A stretch of 64,000 bases of DNA from an uncultured Acetatifactor sp. (GTDB lineage Bacteria > Bacillota > Clostridia > Lachnospirales > Lachnospiraceae). The position numbers were made by a program, and so were the translations under genes. The stretch spans positions 1-64,000 of the forward strand of contig CAJULV010000018.1 of NCBI GenBank assembly GCA_910587555.1. Direction: 5' to 3'. Below are positions 1-7,722 of the stretch, piece by piece. Position 1 is the first letter of the stretch. Each line of letters starts with the position of its first letter. The notes under the pieces were generated by a model. The model saw only the letters and a list, made by a program, of their open reading frames with translations, was not told where the DNA came from and searched no databases.

Positions 1-500
1 TGATAAACAGGTGGCTATTTTTGAAAGTCAAGGTACGGATGATTACCTACTTACATTTCAACCCAAGTATTTCCTGCCTGCGAAGACCCATAAGGACATT
101 GAACAGCACCATCATGTGTATTGGCATATCCTTGCTTGCCTCCAACAAAATCTGTATCTGCTCCATTGTAAGGGTTTTCTGCCCGTCTATGCTCCGGGTG
201 TGATATGCCGTCTTTTCTACCTGTTTTGGGAATTTCACCTCTGCAGCAAGGTTGACAGATACAATTTTCATCTCGACCGCATAATCAAAAGAAACATTCA
301 TCACAGTCTTTTCCATTTTTGCGATAGAGACAGAAAAGGCAGCTCTGTCATTATAAAGCCGCCTTACATCTCCTTTGTTCACATCTGCCATTTTCTTCTG
401 TTGTATTTTCACCCCTCGGTGAATAAATTTTTTCCAACCAATAGGCCAGATACTCTGTAAATGCAAAATCCTTATGGGAACAAACATAATAAGCCCTGTA
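1..500 (-). pseudogene. Tyrosine integrase remnant, broken and cut by the window edge
   Basis: The minus strand carries pieces of a phage/ICE-type tyrosine recombinase. One frame (about 402-500) reads like the N-terminal SAM-like domain (FTEYLAYWLEKIYSPR). A second frame (49-400) gives the rest of the core-binding domain and the start of the catalytic domain (LTMEQIQILLEA, then GLRRQEILGLK with the first catalytic Arg). A TAG at 47-49 interrupts that frame, and integrase-like sequence resumes after it to position 1. At least one frameshift and one stop mean the gene is dead, and part of the core-binding domain seems deleted. It marks the edge of an old mobile element. The rest of the catalytic domain lies outside the window. 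Confidence 0.7.
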
Positions 501-722
501 CGCTTTTAGTCTGTTCTTCTATTTCTGTCTTTTGGGCTATTGGGAGTTTAGCCCTTCAGGTACAGCGTGCGAAGATAATCCTTTTAACTGCGGATGGCCT
601 TGATAACATGCAGATTTCGAACCAGGCAGGCCATAAATTATCGGAATCCCTTAAATATCTCTGGTTTTACTAAAAAATGGCATACCTAACCAAAAACCGG
701 AGTTGCCCTTTTCCAAATGTTT

Positions 723-1658
723 TCACCCAACCAAACCACCCAGGAAACCAAGCACCGCCCCAAGCGCAGCACCTATCGGTGGACCTATGACCGGAATCAG
801 GCGGCCTACTGTAGCCCCTGCAACAGCACCAGCTGCTGCCCCTTCTAAAGCTTTCTGAATAGAGCCTGTGATTTCTTTGTTGTAATTTTCTAACTCATCA
901 TTTTTTTGCCATATATTAGGATTTTTATTCAGATTGTCCGCAACAAAAACCCTTTTTTCTTCAGGAATGCTTCCAAGGATTGCTAAAAGCAGTTTTGAAA
1001 TATTATAATGGTTATATGCTGAATAATAAAACGGCTTTGTACATACTCCTGTTGATTCCATAATCCTTTCTTTCACAGAACACACTTTCTGTTCCAGGAA
1101 ATCAACAAGCTGCCCTTCCGGCTGACAAGCATCATAATTCCAGTGTCGCCCTTTAAGAGCCATATCACATTGATTAACCGCTATTACCATTCTTTCTTCA
1201 TTTCCTATATACGGAAGAACAATTTTTTCTATAATCTCATATGCCGTCCTCATATCGCGGTTAGAACCATCAATCAAAACAACAGCTTCATCAATCACTA
1301 ATTGCCCATCGGCATCCTTTTCTTTTAAAGCATTAATGATTTCGCGTGCATATTTCTTATCCATTTCCGGATTATCACCCAGTCCAGGAGAATCCCATAA
1401 AATAAGATTACCCATTTCATATTTCTGAATAGACATTGTTTCCGGGTCTGTACTATATCCAACTTTAGCAATTTCTGTATTGAATATCGCATTAATTGTC
1501 GAACTTTTCCCAACCCCCGTTGCCCCAACAAAAAGAATATTAAGCTTCTGCTTTTTTAACCGGTTTATATTGGCCAAAACAGCCTCTTTATCCCTTGGAC
1601 TGTCAACTTCATTTTTCATAATTTCTTCAACAATAATATCAAAAATTGATTTTTCCAT
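723..1658 (-). CDS. YfjP/YeeP-like GTPase with glycine-zipper C-terminus
   Basis: A 311-residue P-loop GTPase. G1 is GATGVGKS (residues 45-52), G3 is DSPGLGD and G4 is NQCD followed by a conserved Trp, the NQxD pattern of the E. coli prophage GTPases YfjP/YkfA/YeeP (50S-ribosome-binding GTPase group). The last 40 residues are Ala/Gly-rich and hydrophobic (GAAAGAVAGATVGRLIPV onward), like a membrane-inserting glycine-zipper hairpin. It is the third gene of a three-paralogue operon, 15 nt after the middle gene, with a GGAGAAGGA ribosome site before ATG 1658. Its cellular role is unknown. The Gly-rich tail, absent from its two paralogues, suggests this member acts at a membrane. Confidence 0.8.
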   Translation of the reverse strand: MEKSIFDIIVEEIMKNEVDSPRDKEAVLANINRLKKQKLNILFVGATGVGKSSTINAIFNTEIAKVGYSTDPETMSIQKYEMGNLILWDSPGLGDNPEMDKKYAREIINALKEKDADGQLVIDEAVVLIDGSNRDMRTAYEIIEKIVLPYIGNEERMVIAVNQCDMALKGRHWNYDACQPEGQLVDFLEQKVCSVKERIMESTGVCTKPFYYSAYNHYNISKLLLAILGSIPEEKRVFVADNLNKNPNIWQKNDELENYNKEITGSIQKALEGAAAGAVAGATVGRLIPVIGPPIGAALGAVLGFLGGLVG

Positions 1659-1673
1659 ACTAACATCCTTCTC

Positions 1674-2363
1674 CTAACTTAATTTCCGCCGATGCAAAGG
1701 TATATTATCAATAATAAAATCCAAAACGGCATGAAGGTTATATTTATACACAGCAGAATAATATACAGGTTTCAAAATACTAACCCCCGTCGCTTCCTTC
1801 ACTCTTCTTTGAACTGATAATGCCTTTTCTTCCAAAAAATTTAACAGCTGTGTGTCCGGTTTTCCAGTTTTCTGATTCCAATGCCTTCCCTTCATAGCGA
1901 CATCCACCTGGTTAATTACCACCAGAATTCTTTCTTTCTGAATATTAGGAACAAGCACTTCATTCAATAATGTATAGGTTGAACCCATGTCCCGGCTTGA
2001 ACCTTCGATGATAACCAGCACCATATCGACAAAACCATATTCCTTTCCATCAAGGGCATATGTTTTACGCAACAGTTCAACTAATTTCTTTTTATGCCTT
2101 TTATCATTTTCCACTCCATCTCCTAAGCCTGGCGTATCCCATATCCGAAGGACATCGTTTAATTCATAATAGCCGGTTTCCATCGTCATAGGTTCTACCC
2201 CATCTCCGACCTCTGCCACATTTTTTGTGAAAAGCGAATTTAATGTAGATGATTTTCCCGCTCCTGTTACACCAGTAGCCATTACATCTAAAGGAAGCCA
2301 GCCAACTTGCTGCATTTTGTAATCAATATCGTCTATTCTGTAACTGCTGAATTCCTCTGCCAT
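1674..2363 (-). CDS. YfjP-like GTPase, minimal G-domain
   Basis: A 229-residue GTPase made almost only of the G domain: GVTGAGKS (31-38), DTPGLGD, NQVD plus GRHW, and a final YYSA motif that probably plays the G5 role. It is the middle gene of the three-GTPase operon. Its ATG overlaps the end of the upstream paralogue by 31 nt, with GGGGAG inside that gene as ribosome site, so translation is probably coupled. It lacks both the CFI-box domain of the upstream paralogue and the Gly-rich tail of the downstream one. The three proteins may work as a hetero-oligomer; this is inference from paralogy and linkage. Confidence 0.8.
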   Translation of the reverse strand: MAEEFSSYRIDDIDYKMQQVGWLPLDVMATGVTGAGKSSTLNSLFTKNVAEVGDGVEPMTMETGYYELNDVLRIWDTPGLGDGVENDKRHKKKLVELLRKTYALDGKEYGFVDMVLVIIEGSSRDMGSTYTLLNEVLVPNIQKERILVVINQVDVAMKGRHWNQKTGKPDTQLLNFLEEKALSVQRRVKEATGVSILKPVYYSAVYKYNLHAVLDFIIDNIPLHRRKLS

Positions 2364-3598
2364 TTCTTTTGCTCCCCATATAAATGTTCCATCATTGCGA
2401 AATAGGTTGTTTTACATTTTTCATTATCACCTGATTCAATATATGAGAGACACTTTGAAAGATATTGCTTATTAATGTTATTATAAATGCTCATCCGGTC
2501 AGGCTGTTTATTGATAAGCTCTACAATGGCAGGCGCTGTTGCATAATAACGGGCAATCAATTCTTTCCCATCTGGTTGGTTCTGAAGCCATCTGTCCCTG
2601 AATTTCCTGAACATTGTTAACTCATAGCAGTCATCCGGTTTTCCATATGCTTCACAAGTTGCTGTGGTAATATAGCAATAGTTAAATGGATTTATAATGT
2701 CAATAAACTCCTCCACTTTATCTTTAAAATCATCTACTTTATACATAATTTCATCCGCAATATCGTCCAGCAAATCAAAAAATCCACTCCGATAATTATC
2801 CTGACGATCACTATTTTCCCATGCACTTTTATCCGAATTAAGATTATTAATATAAACAAGCCGTTTCTTTTTAGGTGTGAACTTTATAATATAATATAGT
2901 AACTTTGATAAGTTATATGGACTACCTTGTTCCATCCCCTCTTCCTTAAAACCTGCACTATAATATATCGGAGTAATATCAATTCCTGTTGCTTCCTTGA
3001 TTCTCTTTTGAACTGAGTTAACCATCTCATCCAAAAATTTTTCAAGGGGAGACTCTGGCTTATTTAATTCATAGTTCCAATATCTCCCCTTCTTAGCCAC
3101 ATCTGCCTGATTAATCGCAACAAGAATCCTTTCTTCCTTATCTTTTCCCAAATTAGGGATAATCACCTCATTGATAAGGTTATAAGAAGTTCCGAAATCT
3201 CTTGAACTCCCATCCAATATAACTAACACAAGGTCAATTAACAATTCACCTTTTTCATTTTGTTCATTGAGTTTGCTGATAATATTTTTTGCATGTCGAA
3301 CATCAGCTTCCTTTCCATCACCTAATCCCGGCGTATCCCAGATAATTAAGTTATCCAATTCATATTTTGTAATCTCCATTGTTTCAGGATCAGGGCTTGT
3401 ACCAACCTTCGCTACTTCCGTTTTAAACAAAGCATTGATTGTAGAACTCTTGCCACAACCTGTCGCTCCAGTTACCATAAGGTTGACTTTCTGTTCCTTA
3501 AGTTGAAATAAATTCTTTAATAGTTTACTCTTTTCTGACTCAGGCATATCAGCATCCATAATATCCTGTTCCATTTTGTCCATAAACTTCTCTTGCAT
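2333..3598 (-). CDS. GTPase with C-terminal CFI-box domain
   Basis: A 421-residue protein. Residues 40-240 form a G domain (G1 GATGCGKS at 44-51, G3 DTPGLGD at 88-94, G4 NQAD with GRYW). A helical linker rich in Asp/Lys follows, and from about 306 to the end there is a Cys-rich helical domain beginning CYITTATC with a conserved GKPDDCYEL and FRDRWL, the signature of the CFI-box-CTERM domain, whose function is not established. It is the first gene of the GTPase operon, preceded by AGGAGG and starting at ATG 3598. The domain occurs at the C-termini of otherwise unrelated proteins, so it may be an interaction or targeting module. It is the largest and most informative of the three paralogues. 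Confidence 0.8.
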   Translation of the reverse strand: MQEKFMDKMEQDIMDADMPESEKSKLLKNLFQLKEQKVNLMVTGATGCGKSSTINALFKTEVAKVGTSPDPETMEITKYELDNLIIWDTPGLGDGKEADVRHAKNIISKLNEQNEKGELLIDLVLVILDGSSRDFGTSYNLINEVIIPNLGKDKEERILVAINQADVAKKGRYWNYELNKPESPLEKFLDEMVNSVQKRIKEATGIDITPIYYSAGFKEEGMEQGSPYNLSKLLYYIIKFTPKKKRLVYINNLNSDKSAWENSDRQDNYRSGFFDLLDDIADEIMYKVDDFKDKVEEFIDIINPFNYCYITTATCEAYGKPDDCYELTMFRKFRDRWLQNQPDGKELIARYYATAPAIVELINKQPDRMSIYNNINKQYLSKCLSYIESGDNEKCKTTYFAMMEHLYGEQKKWQRNSAVTE

Positions 3599-3925
3599 AA
3601 CTTAGCCTCCTCGTATTTTAAAAAAATATTTATTGGTATTAACTTGCGTCGCCGTAACAAGAAATTACCCCCAACACAATAATTACCTTCTTAAATTTAC
3701 CAGCCACTCTTACAGTTTTTCTTGCCATTTGTCATTATCTCATACTTCTATATCCGTATTTATCTCACCTTCATTCCCTCCAATTATTCTCTCTGTTAAA
3801 CGTCCTGGTTTTCTTTTTTTCTACAATCCATGCATCTCCTTCTAATAAGAGCTTTCTCACCAGCCAAAGCCTGTTACAGACCAAGTTGTTCATCTTCTCA
3901 TGTAAGTAAAGTATCCTTACGTTTT
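3599..3925. other. Intergenic leader of the GTPase operon
   Basis: About 330 nt of AT-rich sequence between the WYL regulator and the first GTPase. The minus strand has several minute reading frames of up to about 29 codons but none with convincing coding character, and a poly-T/A run near 3620. I see no clear terminator after the WYL gene, so read-through into the GTPase operon is possible. Confidence 0.4.
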
Positions 3926-4894
3926 TCACAACTCTTTAAGGACAACATAATCTGTAATCAACTCCCCCTGGCTCCGTACCCATATATCAATGCCTTTCCC
4001 AAACACCTCCGCTTCCACTATATAAGCATCACCTTCTTTTCCAACCACCCTTGCTGTAGGCAACCTATCCAGTACCGGTTCTGCCGTTTCTCCCAAATAC
4101 TTAAACCGTACCTTCCGCAACTTGCCTCCAAACATAAACTGTATGCGCTTCCTGAACTCCCCTTCCTCAAACCGTTTTGAAGAAGATATCACGAACCCCT
4201 CATTCAATGGTTCCAACTCCTTAATCCGGTCAATCCTGTATATAGTAGGAAAAGGATCATTTGCATTCTCAAAAGCTTTTTCCTTGTCAATCCCCTTAAT
4301 AAAGCCCACAAGATAAAAATAATATTCCGAGAATAAAATGGCCAGTGGCTCCAGCTTACGCTCCACTGTTTCCTTTCCTTTTACCTTCTCATACTTTATC
4401 CGAATAACTTGATTCCCCTTAATAGCAGTTGCAAGCGGTATCAGCTTGTCCATAAAAGACCTGTGGTGCTGCAGCTCCACATAATGATGCCTTTCATTCC
4501 CCAGCATGTCCTTTACTAGCTGAAGGTTTTTCTTTGGGACACAGTTCACCACCAGCTTATCCAGAATACTCATCATTTCCTTCTTTGTAAAAGCGCGGCT
4601 CTCCAACAATATCTTGCTGACTGCCAATATTTCCTCGTTCGACAGGTTCATCTCGTTGTCCCGCTCTAACCTGTAGGCTTTCTCTTTATAATCATATGCC
4701 AACCGCATCCTGTCCTCTTCCTTTATACCTTTCCTGTCAAGGAAATCCCTGATAGATTCAAAATCTCGCTGTATACTTTTGTCGGAAACGCCAAATTCTT
4801 CAGCGAGTTCGCTCTTTTTCAGTTTTTGACCTTCCAGCAGCCTTGAGTAAAGAAACAGGACACGATTATTTTTACCTACGTCCATCCCATCCAT
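3926..4894 (-). CDS. WYL-domain transcriptional regulator
   Basis: A 322-residue regulator of the HTH-WYL family. The N-terminal winged helix (about 9-70, with KSELAEEFGVSDKSIQRD as recognition region) is DeoR-like. A helical middle (90-160) leads to the WYL domain (about 165-245, YYFYLVGFIKG with YRIDRI) and the WCX C-terminal extension. WYL proteins sense nucleotides, oligonucleotides or single-stranded DNA and often control phage-defence genes (CapW/BrxR) or DNA-damage genes. It lies just upstream of the three GTPases on the same strand and is the obvious candidate to regulate them. Start chosen at ATG 4894, 6 nt after GGAGGGGG. Confidence 0.85.
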   Translation of the reverse strand: MDGMDVGKNNRVLFLYSRLLEGQKLKKSELAEEFGVSDKSIQRDFESIRDFLDRKGIKEEDRMRLAYDYKEKAYRLERDNEMNLSNEEILAVSKILLESRAFTKKEMMSILDKLVVNCVPKKNLQLVKDMLGNERHHYVELQHHRSFMDKLIPLATAIKGNQVIRIKYEKVKGKETVERKLEPLAILFSEYYFYLVGFIKGIDKEKAFENANDPFPTIYRIDRIKELEPLNEGFVISSSKRFEEGEFRKRIQFMFGGKLRKVRFKYLGETAEPVLDRLPTARVVGKEGDAYIVEAEVFGKGIDIWVRSQGELITDYVVLKEL

Positions 4895-4922
4895 CTCTCT
4901 TTCCCCCTCCTTCCTATCTCCT

Positions 4923-4955
4923 ATTATACATTCCTACTTGGACACTTTTTGTCCA
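4923..4955 (-). promoter_or_regulatory. WYL gene promoter with dyad operator
   Basis: On the minus strand a TATAAT -10 box (4923-4928) lies about 30 nt before the WYL start codon. Just upstream is a perfect dyad, TGGACA-5-TGTCCA (4939-4955), sitting where the -35 element would be. A dyad over the -35 of a regulator gene suggests autorepression. No good -35 is seen at 17 nt spacing. Confidence 0.5.
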
Positions 4956-5187
4956 TTTTCCCACAAAAGCCCTCTTCCTTAGCATTTTTTACTTTGTCTA
5001 TAGAAAAGCCTTTATCCTTACGAAAACTCCCTCAAATATCTTTACATGTTCTTCAAAAGTATCTGAATAAAGTACGGCCAACATTCATAACTGTTAGTCT
5101 CAACAAAAGAATCCATATATTTTAATAAGTTGTTAAACTCTGCACAACCTGTAACATGTATAGCTATAATATCAACTTGCTGTACCT

Positions 5188-5340
5188 TTAAATGAAAAGT
5201 TTCTTTTGTAACTCATCTATTTCAGAATCAGTCAAATTGGCAAAATAATGCCTTACTGTATTTTTCTAATTTCATGCGCATAACTCCGACACCCTTCCTT
5301 TAGATAGCTCACTCCATCCACTTTCGCTTTTTGTATACAC
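5188..5340 (-). pseudogene. Decayed 3' end of a MarR-like regulator
   Basis: Minus-strand sequence between the WYL and XRE genes reads SYLKEGCRSYAHEIRKIQ in one frame, then a stop, then NLTDSEIDELQKKLFI with a TAA at 5188-5190 in another frame. Together they resemble the last helices of MarR-type regulators (…IRKI…LTxxEIxELxxLL). A T4 run lies next to the shift. No upstream HTH part is visible. The identification rests on a short match and is tentative. Apart from this and the WYL promoter I see nothing else in 4956-5460. Confidence 0.35.
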
Positions 5341-5460
5341 TTATCCCTTATGAGCAATTATAGGGAATTATTTTCCACAAGTCAATCCGTTTAGATAATT
5401 CATTTCCCCGCAAATAGGCTATATATGGAATACAATGATAGAAAAGGATGGTATAATGCA

Positions 5461-5766
5461 ATGGATAAATTTTTTCGACAAAGGTTGGCACAACTGCGTA
5501 GTCAAAAAGGTGTCTCTGCAAGAGATATGAGCCTGTCTCTGGGACAAAGTGAAAGCTATATCAATAAAATCGAAAGCGGGAAAGCTTTTCCTTCTATGCA
5601 GGCTTTCTTTTATATATGCGACTATCTTAACATTACCCCGAAAGACTTCTTCGATAGCGGAAACCGAAATCCTGTAGCCATTGAGAATCTCGTTAATGAT
5701 ATTAAAACTCTGACGGACAGCCAAATATCCAGTATAGCAGATATTGTAAAAGGTTTGAAGCGATAA
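5461..5766 (+). CDS. XRE-family helix-turn-helix regulator
   Basis: A 101-residue single-domain DNA-binding protein. The HTH spans about residues 7-60, with ARDMSLSLGQSESYINKIE as helix-turn-helix and the usual SMQAFFYICDYL and TPKDFF after it. The C-terminal 35 residues form a short helical tail ending VKGLKR. I prefer ATG 5461, 12 nt after AAAAGGA, over the in-frame ATG at 5425. It stands alone between decayed genes, the only plus-strand gene of the left island, so it is probably a leftover regulator of a mobile element. Confidence 0.8.
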   Translation: MDKFFRQRLAQLRSQKGVSARDMSLSLGQSESYINKIESGKAFPSMQAFFYICDYLNITPKDFFDSGNRNPVAIENLVNDIKTLTDSQISSIADIVKGLKR

Positions 5767-5888
5767 TATTTCATTTCAAACTGTTTTTTAATCTGAAAAG
5801 GCCTTGTACGGTTAATTTACCAAAGAAAATATCCTTTTTCCTCATATGTGGTTAAGCAGCAAAAGGCCACTCCTTACAACGCATAATT

Positions 5889-5971
5889 TTACTGAACCTG
5901 CGTCCGTTTCAATGTCTGATTGGATATATCAACACTGAACTACTATCGGCCAAAGTCAGCAGGTTCAGTAA
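5889..5971. repeat. Small element bounded by 13-bp perfect inverted repeats
   Basis: TTACTGAACCTGC at 5889-5901 is repeated exactly in inverse orientation at 5959-5971. The 57 bp between have no reading frame. It could be a MITE-like element, the footprint of an insertion sequence or a large stem. The surrounding 5767-6230 region otherwise shows only short hairpins and no convincing gene. Confidence 0.5.
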
Positions 5972-6234
5972 GACAACAAATTAAAAATACGTTGCAGTAA
6001 AGATACTTAAGTTAAAACTGGTGCGAAGCCAGTAAGAACAACCCCAGAAAAACTTTAATATCAAAATGCGCCGCCATCACTTTTTATGTTTTATATCTTA
6101 CTTCTTTTCTATTTTCAAGGAATACTCTCCGCTGATTCCGACAATAATTTACATTTTTAATTCTATTTCTAAGTCGCCAACTACATATGCAGGATTTTCA
6201 GTTCTGGTATTTGTCCGTAAAAATTCCAAAATGG

Positions 6235-6258
6235 ATGGCGGCAAGGATATGCCGCCAT
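6235..6258 (-). terminator. Hairpin after the SmpA-like remnant
   Basis: ATGGCGGCA (6235-6243) pairs with TGCCGCCAT (6250-6258) around a 6-nt loop. On the minus strand it is followed by CCATTTTGGAATTTTT, a weak T-rich tail, 25 nt after the TAA of the SmpA-like remnant. Confidence 0.5.
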
Positions 6259-6282
6259 GTTCTCTTGATATTCAATCTTCAA

Positions 6283-6530
6283 TTACCATGCGCCTTGAGA
6301 CATATTTTGTCCGTCATATCCCATTACCTTGCCGTCCTCAAAAGCGACCTCAATCCTGCGCTCAATTGTTCCCCCCTCAATGCGCCTTTGAACTCCGAAT
6401 TAGTCCAGATAAGCGTTTCCTCTCCGTTTTTCACTTTCTGGCCGTTTGGTTCTCCGAATAGGTTAAGAACCTCTTCTTTTGACATTCCGATTTTGAGTTT
6501 GGAATAGCCGTCAATAAATTTGTTTGCCTA
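6283..6530 (-). pseudogene. SmpA/BamE-like (OmlA domain) remnant with frameshift
   Basis: The minus strand encodes ANKFIDGYSKLKIGMSKEEV followed by LNLFGEPNG…EETLIW, the typical KIGMSxxEVxxLFGEP signature of SmpA/OmlA (BamE-like) domains, small beta-alpha modules found in Gram-positive lipoproteins. At the poly-G run (C6 on the plus strand, 6371-6376) one G is missing; adding it restores GTIERRIEVAFEDGKV to a TAA at 6283. The 5' side also fails: a stop sits directly before the first recognisable residue, after a T7 run. No signal peptide remains. Its hairpin terminator is still present. It neighbours a broken lipoprotein gene, and both may have been one two-gene unit. Confidence 0.6.
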
Positions 6531-6613
6531 AAAAAATCCCATTTCCCGTTTCTCCTCTCGTATTTTGATTTTTAAGATCCGTTCTGATTTACTTCCAAAA
6601 CAATAGTTATTTT

Positions 6614-7223
6614 TTACAGCCCATTTGCGTCTCCGTTCCCTTGTGCTTCTTTTTCTTTATCACGCTTTTCTTTCTTTATGGTGTCAGAAGCACTTTTTAA
6701 AAGATTGTCGCCCTCTCTCCATGCGTATGTTATATATATTTCATCATCATATAAATCTGTAGTATCATTTTCGGTATTCTGGCCTCTTAAAACAAGTTCG
6801 GTATTGTTTGCTCCATACCAATATGTATATGTATATTTGTTGTCCCATAAATCTGTGTCATATGTAACTTTATCTGTCCACAAGTCCCATGATGCAAAAT
6901 TTTGGAATTGCCAGATTAAAGCAAGTTGCCCCTATTTCATATTTATCATCACAATATATATTTACGCTTACTTCCTCTTTTTCTTCTTCATTGGTTGCTT
7001 GGCAGAGGATGTAGTTATTCTCATCGAATCTATACTCTTCTCCAAGAATATCTTTTACCTCATCTAATTTCTCTGATATTTCTTCCGAATCAACATACTC
7101 GCTCTTGGTGTCATTTGACTCTTCGCTCCTATATTCCAATGTGTTCGTGTTATTTTCACTTCCGCACCCTCCCAGAAGTACCGCCGCCAGTAAAATCGCT
7201 GTAAATCGTTTTGTTTTCTTCAT
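6614..7223 (-). pseudogene. Lipoprotein gene with single-base frameshift
   Basis: Starts at ATG 7223 with MKKTKRFTAILLAAVLLGGC, a clean lipoprotein signal (lipobox LGGC), after a GGGGG-rich ribosome site. The first frame continues to LAIPKFCIMGLVDR and stops near 6870. Deleting one A from the AAAATTTT stretch at about 6897-6904 joins it to the next frame (IPNFASWDLWTDKV) and gives about 203 residues ending DANGL. The mature part is acidic, with a Tyr/Trp-rich C-terminal half. I do not recognise the family. It is either a recent pseudogene or a sequencing error. Confidence 0.65.
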
Positions 7224-7484
7224 AGGTTTACCCCCTTTCGTATTTTCTCCATATTTACCACAAATCAAAATATTTGTCTCTTTTATAAAAAATTTTGAAT
7301 TTTCCAAAAAGGCGGAGTTTCTCGCTCTGCCTCAGCGCAATTCCCTTTCGACGAATTTTGTTCACTGATTTCATTTTTCCAAACCCGATAATAGTCGTAA
7401 AACTAAAATGGACTGGATGACGCAAAAGCAACTCTGATTATAGCATACACATTTTATTTGTATAAATGAAATCTACAATTTTCA

Positions 7485-7509
7485 GAACATTTGTTCCGAA
7501 AATTTGTTC
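7485..7509. promoter_or_regulatory. Tandem palindromes resembling LexA (Cheo) boxes
   Basis: GAACATTTGTTC (7485-7496) is a perfect 12-bp palindrome of the form GAAC-N4-GTTC used by Gram-positive LexA. A one-mismatch copy, GAAAATTTGTTC, follows at 7498-7509, centres 13 bp apart. No SOS gene is adjacent, and the nearest intact gene begins at 7723. It may belong to a different repressor or be a relic. The rest of 7224-7640 holds a second near-palindrome, TTGCATGCGCAA (7552-7563), and no gene. Confidence 0.4.
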
Positions 7510-7642
7510 TCGCATTAATATTACAATTACCGTTTTCCACTAGAAGCGGCATTGCATGCGCAAGAGGTTATAGTCATACTAACAGGGCCAATCATTGCAT
7601 CATTTTTTATGCATTCCCCGGTAATAAGTAAAATCATTGGTC

Positions 7643-7671
7643 TTCCCAACCGGCAGAAAAAGGGATATACT
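7643..7671 (+). promoter_or_regulatory. Candidate promoter of the GH3 gene
   Basis: TTCCCA (7643-7648), 17 nt, TATACT (7666-7671), about 50 nt before the start codon of the glycoside hydrolase. The -35 box matches consensus at four of six positions. Confidence 0.4.
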
Positions 7672-7722
7672 GTAGGAAACCAAAAACACCCACAGCACTT
7701 TTTCCGTGAAAGGAGGCACTCC

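Noticed and set aside
461..722. Small plus-strand frame beside the integrase remnant
   Set aside because: No ribosome site, overlaps integrase remnant sequence and shows no known motif; I see nothing else supportable in this gap.
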